DNA of 64,000 nt from Aldrovandia affinis (taxonomy: Eukaryota; Chordata; Actinopteri; Notacanthiformes; Halosauridae), in the NCBI GenBank assembly GCA_029706075.1, contig JAINUG010000086.1:2975060-3039059 (forward strand). Direction: 5' to 3'. Of this stretch, positions 22,071-31,290 are shown piece after piece. The notes beneath the pieces were generated by a model that saw nothing but the letters and a program-made list of their open reading frames with translations, was not told the DNA's origin and did not search any database. How positions within the stretch are numbered: the first letter of the stretch is position 1; every line of letters starts with the position of its first letter. Made by a program: the position numbers and the translations under genes.

Positions 22071-23883
22071 TAGTAGCTTTTGTTATCTCGACTCGGCTAG
22101 CAACTTCCCGTCTGATATCAGCAGGGGCAATGCCAGCGAGGAGGTGCAAGTTGCTTGTGTTGGTGGGTTTCAAGCAGCCAGTGATCAGGCGGCAGGTGTT
22201 GTTCAATGCTGGAGCAAGTTTCTTGGCATGGGTTGAACCGACTTTGTATTTTGTATTTTTGATGTGCTCCTTAAAGGAGAGAGTACGGTCCAGGGTTACT
22301 CCAAGGTAGACAGGATGGGTACAGTGCTCAAGCGGTGTTCCACACCATTTGATGTTAAGAGGTCGGTTGGCTTCACGGTTCCTGAGATGGAAAGAGCAGA
22401 CTTGGGTCTTTGCAGGGTTAGCATGTAGGTGGTTGCGCTTGTAGTAGAGGAGTAGCTCATCTAGGGCTGTGGTGAGGTTTACTTCTATTGCTTCAAACGT
22501 GTTCTCTTGGGATGTTACACAGAGATCGTCGGCATAGATGAAACGCTCAGTGTTCTGGTCCATTGGCTGGTCGTTGGTATATATGTTATATAGTAGTGGG
22601 GCCAACACACTACCTTGAGGTAGGCCATTCCGTTGTCGTCGCCAACGACTTTGCTTGTTATTCAGGACAACAAAGAAGCACCTATCTTTCAGGAGGGCTC
22701 CAATGAGGTCTGTGAGTGCCAGGTCTTTTGTCAACTCCAAGGTCTTTTTTAGGAGGAGGCGATGGTTCACAGTGTCATACGCGGCAGACAGATCAACAAA
22801 GACGGCTCCTGTTACCAGTCCTTTCTGAAACCCATACTCAATGTGTTGAGTGAGGTTCAGAAGTTGGCTTGTTGTAGATTTGCCAGGTCGGAATCCGGCT
22901 TGCTGAGGGATGATGGTTGGTTCAGCAACAGGGGCAAGCCTGTTAAGAATCAAGCGCTCAAACAGCTTGTAGAGGTGGCATAGCAGAGAGATTGGGCGGA
23001 AGCTCTTTGCATGCGCTGGAGCTTTGCCTGGTTTGAGAAGGGCAATAATCCTGGTTTTCCTCCAGGTTTTTGGGATGTTTTTTGTCAGCATACATTTATT
23101 CATCAGCTCGAGGGACCATTTCCTCATCAGAGGTCCAAAGTGCTTGATCTCTTCAGTGAAAATGTTATCCAGTCTGATGGCTTTACCGGTCTTAAGGGTG
23201 TTGATGCTGGTATTGAGCTCTTCAAGGGAGAACGGCTTAGTCAGTCCCATGGTTTGGGAGTGCTTTACTCGGTCTACCTTTGGTCTTGGCTGTTTGGTGG
23301 TGGATTTCCCATTGAGCAGCAGCTGGTGCGCAACTTGGTTGGCAGTGGTGGTATATTGTTGCTGAGTTGGGGTCGATGGATCGTTGCTGATTTTTCGGAT
23401 GAGGCTCCATACCTTTTTGCTGTTTTTCAACATATCAGTTGTCTCCAACAGGTTTTTCCATTTCAGCTGGCGGTGTTCTGATAAGGAGGTCATGAGTCTC
23501 TCACCTACTTCTGTGGTACTTTCAGCAAAGGGGTCAGATTCATAGAGCTGTTGGTATCGCTCATACAGTTCGGTACTTGGAGCGTCAAGGATGTATTGTG
23601 TGTGGCAGCCTCTTGGGATGTTCTTGCGGGCTGCTTTATGCACAAGCTTGGTGAACTTGTCATAGTCCTTGGGGTCCGCTGGGAGATGGGCAATCTTCCT
23701 TTCAAGATCTTCTTGGAAGCCAGGCCAGTTTGCTTTTCCGAAGTTGAATCTTCTTCGGAATGGGACTGTGCCTGGGGTGATTGCAGCGTTGATTGTGATG
23801 CTGATGGGACGGTGTTGGGTTCTTGGCAGTGGTTCCAGGACCAGCTTCTTGCTTAATCCGGCAATCTTGTGGCTGACGAACAC
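21946..23883 (-). pseudogene. LINE reverse transcriptase frame, 645 codons
   Basis: Reverse-transcriptase motifs in order: FRPISLLCHLYKLFER (about residues 295-310), QAGFRPGKSTTSQL (328-341), VFVDLSAAYDTV (361-372, first catalytic aspartate), GLPQGSVLAPLLYNIYTND (420-438) and FIYADDLCV (448-456; YADD encoded at 22525-22536). Downstream, KNTKYKV runs directly into GSTHAKKLAPALN. Related elements have some 40-50 more residues there, which suggests an in-frame deletion in the thumb region. The true protein starts upstream in the endonuclease frame; a frameshift near 23870 splits them. Confidence 0.88.
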
Positions 23884-24497
23884 AATATCAGGGTTGTAGC
23901 CTGCTCTCCATCGTCCGCTGTTGAAGGACTTGGTTGTTTTGCGTCGTGGATCAGGTTGAGCTGGCTGTTTTCAGCCCACATTTCTACTGCATCTCCATCT
24001 GCGTTGTTGTTGGCGTATCCCCATTGCGTGCTGTGGCTGTTGAAATCTCCGATCACAATCTTTGGTTTTCCGGATGATGGTATTTCAGGCATCTCCATGG
24101 GTATGGGAGGCGGTTTGTAAACTGAGGTGATGGTAACTCCTCGGAGCTCAGTAGTTATGACTTCAATGTTGTTTTCATCGCTCTTTGATGTTGATTCGGC
24201 GATTGTCCCATTTTTTGCTAGCATGATGCTGCCATATTTCTCATGTGGTCTTTCTATGAGGGTGGTCATACCTTCCACACGGGGGCGAGGATTTTTTGGT
24301 CCACGGTGGGTTTCTTGTAGGCAGAGAATATCGCACTGGTATTCTTTGCAGAGTTTTGCAACAAGTTCTTCTTTAGTTGCAGACAGTCCTTCAACATTAA
24401 GAGATATAATAGTCAGTGCTGGCCTTAAAGGCGGGCATTGGCCTCTCTTCCTGCTCCGGGCTGGGGGGCTGCTGTCATTTATTGAGGTTCTGGACAT
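23853..24497 (-). pseudogene. LINE apurinic-type endonuclease frame
   Basis: A 214-codon frame with endonuclease/exonuclease/phosphatase motifs: LNVEGLSATKEELV, ILCLQETHRGP (catalytic glutamate), SVYKPP and VIGDFNSHSTQWG (D-x-N). It nicks target DNA to prime reverse transcription. The frame overlaps the RT frame by 31 bp. The sequence continues in the other frame as an expected PDIVFVSHK-like stretch, so the split reflects one indel rather than two native proteins. Confidence 0.85.
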
Positions 24498-24824
24498 CGT
24501 TGTCTTTCAGCTCGGCTTCAGAGTTTTTGGTATAATTCGCAGGTTTGTTTAAGCCTGACAGGGATTGCGACATGAACGCTTCTACCATGATCCCCTTTAG
24601 CTTGGTGCCTCCATCATTTTGTTAGCTTTAACATTTTACTGTATACAACTGCATGTATATATACAAGGGGTAGACAAAATAATGGGAACAACAAACAATA
24701 TATGAATTTGTATGAATTATTAAGGACTTGGGCTGCCTTCAGAACAGCCTCATGCATAATAATGCAGAGTAATAATCGGACCCAATACATAACTGCCCAT
24801 ACCATAACAAATCCACCATCATGT

Positions 24825-26190
24825 GTCGAAGAGGCTACAAAGTGTGTTGACCTGAACCAGGCTTATGATATTATATATTTGGACTTTCAGAAAGCACATT
24901 TTGACAATTACCACATGAGAGGCTCATTGCGAAAATGAATTCAGTAGGAATTTCAGGAGTAGTTTCAGAGTGGGTTTATAATTGGCTGCAAGGGCGAATA
25001 CAAAGAGTAACAGTAGGTGGGGCCGTATCTGACCTCGGTGCTGTGGGCAGTGGTGTCCCGCAGGGATCGGTGCTGGGACCTCTGCTCTTCCTTATTTACA
25101 TAAATGATCTTGACATGGATGTTAGTAGCAAAATAGTTACATTTGCAGATGATACTAAACTTGGGGGTTTGGCAAACAGTTTGGAATCGACTAAAGTAAT
25201 CCAAGATGATTTAAACAAAATCCAAAAATGATACATGGCAGATGACATTCAATATTGCTAAATGTAAAGTTATGCATGTGGGAAATAAAAACATTAGACA
25301 GGAGTATTTTATGGGAGGAGAAAAGTTAGTAGGTGTTCAATTTGAAAAGGACTTGTTGTAGTTGATCAAAGCCTATCTGCATCAAAGCAGTGTGCTACAG
25401 CAGTGAAAAAAGCCAACAGGATGCTGGGATACATAGCAAAAAGTATTGAGTATAAATCAAAGGAGGTTATATTAATGTTATATAATGCCTTTGTCAGACC
25501 CAGGGCTGGACTGGCTATATAGCCTACCGGGCAGATTCCCGGTGGGCCGGTCTAGTTTTGGGCCGGTAGGGCCGGTAGGGCCGGTAGAATTATTTTATAT
25601 ATATTTTTTTTAAATTAAAAAAAATATAAAGGGCGTAATTTTTTCGTAGCACCCCCCGTCGACAGAAAATGGGCCGGTCAGAGCCAAATGGCAGGGCCTA
25701 TTTTTTGTCCCAGTCCAGCCCTGGTCAGACCCCACTGAGAATACTGTGTGCAGTTCTGGGCACCGCACTACAAGAAAGATATAGAAGCTCTTGAAAAAGT
25801 CCAAAGACAAAAACTGATACCTGGTATGAAAGGTAAAAGTTATGATGATAGACTTAAGGCACTCAATCTATTTAAACTTAGCAAACGGAGACTTAGGGGG
25901 GATTTGATTGAGGTTTTTAAATTCCTAAAAGGGATTAACAAAGTAAAATACCAAAGATTTTTTAAGATAAGTGGGGTCAGCAGAACAAAAGGCCACAGGT
26001 GGAAATTAGTTCAAGGCAAATTCCGCGCAGATATTAGGAAGTTTTTCTTTACACAGAGAGTTGTCAATGCCTGGAACAGCTTGCCAGGTCGGGTAGTAGA
26101 GGCAGAAACGCTTGGGCTATTCAAGTCCAGGCCTAGATGGGCCGAACGGCCTGTTCTCATCATTATGTATTCTTATGTTCTTATGTTCTT
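24825..26190 (+). mobile_element. CR1-like LINE, 5'-truncated, nested in Tc1
   Basis: Plus-strand reverse transcriptase in broken frames. 24935-25231 has SGVPQGSVLGPLLFLIYIND and FADD (25142-25153). 25232-25500 continues with WQMTFNIAKCKVMHVG-like remains in shifted frames. 25748-26122 has VQRQKLIPGMKGKSYDDRL, LSKRRLRGDLIEVFKFLKG and RVVNAWNSLPGRVVEAETL, the characteristic carboxy end of CR1-group proteins. It ends in tandem ttcttatg units, as such LINEs do. Stops, frameshifts and a nested hAT MITE (25501-25723) make it inactive. Confidence 0.85.
25501..25723. mobile_element. hAT-type MITE with 8-bp TSD, nested in CR1-like LINE
   Basis: The inverted ends are cagggctggactgg, flanked by perfect gtcagacc repeats (25493-25500 and 25724-25731). 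The body contains repeated gggccggtag units and the core gtagcaccccccgtcgacag, shared with the MITE at 7053 and partly with that at 735. No coding capacity. Confidence 0.92.
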
Positions 26191-26539
26191 ATGTTTAACA
26201 GTTGGGAATAAGCAATGTGGGTTGAAGGCCTCCTTTAGCTTTTTCCAAACATAAGGCCATCCAGATGTAGGAAAAAGGGTAAAAGACAACTCCGACCATA
26301 TTACTTTCTTCCACTGCTCAGAATTCCAGGTTTTGTGCTCATTACACCAGGTTATGCGTTGTTGCGCATTGGCCTTGGATACAAGCAGTTTTCTAATGGC
26401 AGCCCTACCATAAATATCAGCTTTGTGAAGCTCATCACATATTTGCTCATCACTCATCAAATTTTGTTTGAGACCTTCTTCATTTGGAATTTCAATTATT
26501 TTCTCCACCCCCTATATACAGCCTGAAATGAAAACATAT

Positions 26540-26860
26540 TAAATCAGACTTTTCCCAACTTTATGTACACATTTTATGTACACATTTTACCCTACAACTT
26601 CCAAGTGAAAACGCATTTTAAATTTTTTTGGAATAATAATTAAAAATAACTTGGATTGATAAGTCTACACCTCGCTTATCATACCAATTGTAAACTAGCT
26701 CAGGGGTAACCAGGTGTGACATTATATTAAGAGTAACCACCGAAAGGATGCATCCACAAGGAAGTGATTGAGGGGACATAACATCAATATTTCCTGACTG
26801 ACTATCAAAAAAATATAAAATAGACAATTTGTTGTTTGAACTTAAGAAAGTAGGTAACAA
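26540..26860. repeat. Tc1-family terminal remnant
   Basis: Shares attaaatcagacttttaccc-like and ttggattgataagtctacac sequence with the Tc1 fragment at 58835-59290. It appears to be the non-coding end of another copy of that family. Confidence 0.5.
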
Positions 26861-28551
26861 TAGAAAACCAAGAAATCTGAGGGAGCAGGAGAAATTATTT
26901 TTGTAGGAAAGGTTAAAAAATTAACAACCTTATGGAAATGCTATACAGAGAACCTTCTCAGTAGCATCACCTTGTATAATGATTTGGAAATTGTTATGTG
27001 GCATTTTGTGTTGCCGAAGCCACATACATTTCATGTACTGTCCCTGGTTCCGTTCCTCACCTTTCAGAAGCAGCAGAGGTGGTAGGAACTTTCATCTGAA
27101 TCAAGCAGATCAGGTGAACTTTCACCTGACTGTGTCCTGTTCTTCAGTAGAGGGCCGCTTGAACTGTGGTAACCCTGTTGCCTCGGCACCAAGCTGTCCA
27201 TGCTTCAGGGGTATAAATCACAGGGTGGCCTGCACTCCCAAGATCTGCAGCGGTAGCCTTCCTGACAGCATCTGAGCCAATGCTAGATGTGTCCATATAT
27301 TGATTGAAACAGGCCCCATGAAGATCACATCACCAGGGCTTGCAGGGTTTTTCCAGTGTCCGGTCTAAGGACTAGATGATTTGGGAAACAGCACGCTTGG
27401 GTTCGGGTGTGGGGGGTGGAGACGTGAAGACGTGAATCAGTGCTCTTTACTGTTTCTCTGTCTCTGGTCGTGACCTTTGTGATGCTTTTCCTCCTTTCCC
27501 AAACCTTGTTGCGAGTCGGACGTCCCCAGCGCAGTGGAGGAAAGACGTGGACTCAGAGACCCAGGGGAATTTGTTATGGGAGTCAAGCCTCTGCTGCTGT
27601 AACACCGCCCATAATGATTTAATAAATTGCTAATTTCTGAAAGTTTAGCTGAAGTGCACTCTCCATCCACTTTCCTTTCCTGGAGCGGCACAGAGATGGT
27701 GAGACGGGACACCAGAGCGGTAGCTCCGTTGACACTGTATTAGTGTACCTGTCATCATTGATTACACACATCACGCATTCTCAATCTGGCACAGTCATCA
27801 AAGGGCATTGATTTTGGTTGTTTTCTGCCAGCAAGTTATTCATTAAGGAATCCAATCTCTGTCCCTAAGACTCAGTGGTTAAAATGTAGATAGCTTATGA
27901 AAAAATATATTTTCTTCCACGATCCGCAGCCCTCTGATTTCATTTCGTCCATTGTCCTGCATGTAGTCTAGAATGTTCTCAACTCTGACGTGGCAGAGAC
28001 ACATGGGGGAAAATATAATTTCCAATTGTTCCCGAGAGACAATTTGAACTGTAACAACCATGACAATACAACCGCATCTTTTAGGCTCTGTGTTAGAACA
28101 TAGTGCTTCTGAGTTTGTCACATTACAAGGCAAAATCGTGTGTGAAAATTCAAGTAGAATCTCAGTAATAAAAGGCATTTAAAAATGATTATTTTTTGTT
28201 TTGAATCCTGTTGGAAGAGCTGAAAGAAGCCAACAGTTTGGATAAAAGTGATTGCAATGTTTGCTGTGTAATTCACATTAACACTGTAGACAACAACAAC
28301 TCCGCCAACCCCATAAGGGAACTTCAGAGAGCACCCGATTTCATCTCAGTGTTCAAGAAGAAAGGCTTTTGTTCCCCCTACTGTTCCCATTGACACGTTA
28401 AACAATTTAGCTGTTTCTGTGACTGACGCCCCTGCAGTTTGGCCACCAGCTATGACCTTGTCGCATTGCCGGTGGTGAGGCATGCGAAAGTGAGCATCAC
28501 AAGCGAGATAAACCACCCGAGGAATTGAGGATGAAGGGAGGAATCAATATA
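26861..28551. other. Intergenic, little recognised
   Basis: No supported gene. About 28380-28480 resembles 40860-40960 (shared tgacgcccc/tgacacacc and cagcaatt context), so it is probably another Tc1-family scrap. The rest is unassigned. Confidence 0.4.
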
Positions 28552-28930
28552 TACTACCGGTCAAAGGTTTTAGAACACCCCCATTTTCCAGTTTTTACTG
28601 AAATTTAAGCAGTTCAAGTCCAGTGAATAACCTGGAACTCTCAGAAACTTGTCTTCTGATTTTGTTGTGGCTTTGGGTCTGCCAGACCTCTTACTGTCAG
28701 AGTTTCCTCCAATTTCCAAGTGCCTTTTGATGGTGTAGGAAACTACTCACTGCCAAAAGATTTACATTATATTTCAGTTTTTGGTAACCTAAACTTTTTT
28801 ATTTTTTTTACCTCTGGCAGTTTACCGCTTGCCTTTGTACCATTTCAGGTTATTCACTGGACTTGAACTGCTTAAATTTCAGTAAAAATTGGAAAATGGG
28901 GGTGTTCTAAGACTTTTGACCGGTAATGTA
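28552..28930. mobile_element. Palindromic Tc1/mariner-type MITE, about 380 bp
   Basis: The ends are inverted repeats of roughly 83 bp, beginning TAC with accggtcaaa near the tip and running through agcagttcaagtccagtgaa on the inner side. Both ends abut TA. No coding frame. A fragment of the same family lies at 37495-37650 in a dlg2 intron. Confidence 0.85.
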
Positions 28931-29879
28931 CTTAATACAAAACACACAAAAAAGAAAACACAACAGGAAAAGAACCAGTATTACTGACTATACAGGTATT
29001 TATTCACTGACAGTGCTAGAGGCAGTTTAAGTTGAACTGGGTAAGCCGCCTGCTGGTCGTCATTTTAACGATTAGAATTGTGAACGGGAAAAGTATGGGA
29101 GCGTCGAGAGATCAAGGTTGACTGGCACTGCATAGCACAATGAAGCCACTTGTCAGTCAACAAAATCACAGCAAAGTTCTAGAACACTCCACTGCAAAAT
29201 CCAACATCCATCAGGATTCATACAGAGATGACATGCATTCAAATCCCAGTGATTACCCTGACTAATGAAGCCCCAGAATGTTAATGCAGAACGGATGAAG
29301 ACTGAAAGTAGTTTGCCCCAATGATACGCTGCACAGTATTTTCAACTGAATACCACACTTTATGCAACATGACAGAGGAGTTATTTGTCTTTTAATGTGC
29401 AGTTGCCTCTGCATCACCTAAGATGGCATTTTGTTTCTGCAAAGAATTACAGTCCACTGAGGCAGTTCTTCACTCTCAACACTGTGAGTTCTTGCTTTGT
29501 GAAGCTGTCTTTTCTTATTATTAAAACTTTGGTTTAGGGCAGACGACTGTGAAATAAAAGCATATGTGGGTGTCCATCTCACTTGTGTATAAAACAGAGA
29601 TGAAGGCCAGGAAACTGTGGAAACAACAAACATCCCTGGGTGTCAACCTGATTTCTGTATAAAAACAAGACAAGAAACTGAGCTAAAAGCACTGGTCTAT
29701 ACAACCCCAACTGACCTCTTGTAAGACTGCAGATTGTAATCCTTATTAATTCGGTAAATTCTGATTCCTAGCAAACACACATCTTTAACTTAGTTTACAG
29801 TTAACATGGGACATCTTCTAGTGCCCACAAAATGTGCTTATACAAGGAGGTAATTGTGGATTCCAATGTGAACAGTCTG
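28931..29879. other. Intergenic, nothing recognised
   Basis: No supported gene or repeat ends. Confidence 0.4.
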
Positions 29880-30114
29880 GCTGTATTTGATCTGCAACAG
29901 GCTTTTAATTCCATTCAGGTTGCTCTTTGTCATCTAAAAATGTTTTTTTTAAATAATAAGATCACACTTGCAGACACATTCTGATCTGAACATTTCTACT
30001 CTAAGTGGGATTGATGACAAACTTGCCTTTAAGACCCATATTGATGAGCTTATAAACAAACTAAAACTTAAATGGGTTTCTACAGAACAAATCCTGCTTT
30101 TCTTTTGAAGACTT

Positions 30115-30497
30115 TTTTATTTTTAATTTGTTTCTGATTTTATCCCATTTTCTCCCAATTTGGTAGCCAATTAGACCTGCTATTTTTACGTCAATCCCCC
30201 CCTAGTAATGTGAGTTCGCTGTCGTAGTCCTGCGACCGGTAGTGACGAAGCGAAGTGACGCCTCTTCCGAGACGGCACTCGCCGTCCATCGACCGTAACC
30301 CCGGTGCTACAGGGCCACTCTTATACGCAGCGAACGTCACGTCGGCTCCCCTCCCCTCCCCTCCCTGGGGCGGACAGCCAATCACCACCCCCTGGTGGCA
30401 CTCCCGGCCAGAGCCAACACTTGGCGAGACGGGGAATTGAACCCCGGTCTCCGTGGCCAGCATCGGACGTTGTAACCACTGGACCACGCGGGAGGCC
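30115..30497 (-). mobile_element. tRNA-derived SINE, full length
   Basis: On the minus strand it starts ggcctcccgcgtggtccagt with an A-box-like tggtccagtgg and a B box ggttcaattcc, the internal RNA polymerase III promoter of a tRNA-like head. A body with gagtgccaccagggggtgg follows, then an A/T-rich tail. It is the same family as 10831-11075 and 62888-63219. Confidence 0.85.
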
Positions 30498-30504
30498 TCA
30501 AAAA

Positions 30505-30785
30505 CTTGTTTTAGCTCCTTTTTTTCAGAATTTTCATTCTCCAAATGCGGTGGCCAATTGTACCCTCCTCTAATTCAGCTACCCGGCCGTACTGCAAGTT
30601 CACTGACACAACTTTGGAACCGGCAGTGACAAAGGCGAACTGAACCACCTCCGAGATGGAACTCGCCAAGTCGTTGACCGCTACTCCAACACACAGAGCC
30701 GATTGCATGCGGCAAACTCATGCCACCTTCCCTCCCCCATGGGCGACCTTAGAACAAGTGCCTTTGCTGCTTGCGCCACTTGGGC
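30505..30785 (-). mobile_element. Diverged second SINE copy, head to tail
   Basis: Aligns block by block with the neighbouring SINE (ccaattgtaccc for ccaattagacc, ggaaccggcagtgacaaagg for gcgaccggtagtgacgaag) in the same orientation, but is much more diverged. Its head resembles a tRNA A box (aagtggcgcaagcag). It appears to be an older, related subfamily. Confidence 0.6.
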
Positions 30786-31290
30786 CATTTTAACTACTTT
30801 TTTACCCATCATTGACTACGGTGATATTATATATATATGGATTTTTTTGACAGTTGTACAAGCTTTGGATACAGTGTACCATGGTGCTTTACACTTTTTT
30901 TTTACAAAAGCAAGGTCGCTCACTTCCTTTATTAGAGGGTAGGTCTAACGTCTTAACACAGACGGATTAACTGGTACATAATCATATACAAGACTGTATT
31001 TGGAAAACTTCTACCTTACCTCTGTTCTCACTCATCTTGGAACAGTAATAATTAAAATTTGTCTTCAATTTAAGGGCTTGATCCAAAAAATGCTCCTGTT
31101 ACTAACTTGCCCAATCATGAATGATATCAAAGTATGTACTGTATGCTGTTAATGTATTTTAATCTAGTCTGTATTTCAAGTTAGTGTATGTCGAAACCTC
31201 TGTGTAATGTGTTTTATTTGATGCTGGTCAGGAAGTATTGTCCTCAATAGGACATTCCTGAAAAAATACAAGATAAATCAATCAATAAAC

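Larger units (their letters stand above)
21575..24620 (-). mobile_element. Near-complete APE-type LINE, jockey-superfamily-like
   Basis: A minus-strand non-LTR retrotransposon of about 3 kb, 5'-truncated. From its 5' side: the last codons of a first ORF (about 24480-24620), an apurinic-type endonuclease, a reverse transcriptase and a C-terminal CxC-H-C zinc-knuckle-like segment, then a 3' UTR ending in AAG-rich repeats (gaaaagaagaagaccaagct). Only two frameshifts interrupt the pol frame, so it is among the youngest LINEs in the window. Clade assignment is tentative. Confidence 0.85.
24659..26521 (-). mobile_element. Tc1-like transposon, interrupted by a CR1-like LINE
   Basis: The left end (tatacaaggggtagacaaaa) and the complement of the right end (tatatagggggtggagaaaa) are inverted repeats. 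Transposase on the minus strand is split: [35 protein letters not shown] and FTLFPTSG lie at 26210-26510, and a GGFVMVWAV segment at about 24740-24815. The LINE 24825-26190 sits between, flanked by atgt on both sides (24821-24824 and 26191-26194). Removing it restores a continuous transposase frame across the junction. The part after GGFVMVWAV is internally deleted. Confidence 0.82.
29880..31290 (+). mobile_element. LINE remnant holding two SINEs
   Basis: Before the SINEs, 29880-30110 reads as decayed reverse transcriptase (VFDLQQAFNSIQVALCHLK; FKTHIDELINKLKLKW). After them, 30785-31010 reads FLPIIDYGDIIY and ALDTVYHGALHF, a LINE carboxy-end motif set. A 3' UTR and a tail of aaatcaatcaataaa follow. 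Several frameshifts and stops occur. Confidence 0.7.

Noticed and set aside
22028-24552. Plus-strand open frames of 80-156 codons
   Set aside because: They are antisense shadows of the minus-strand LINE endonuclease/RT frames, which carry the real motifs.
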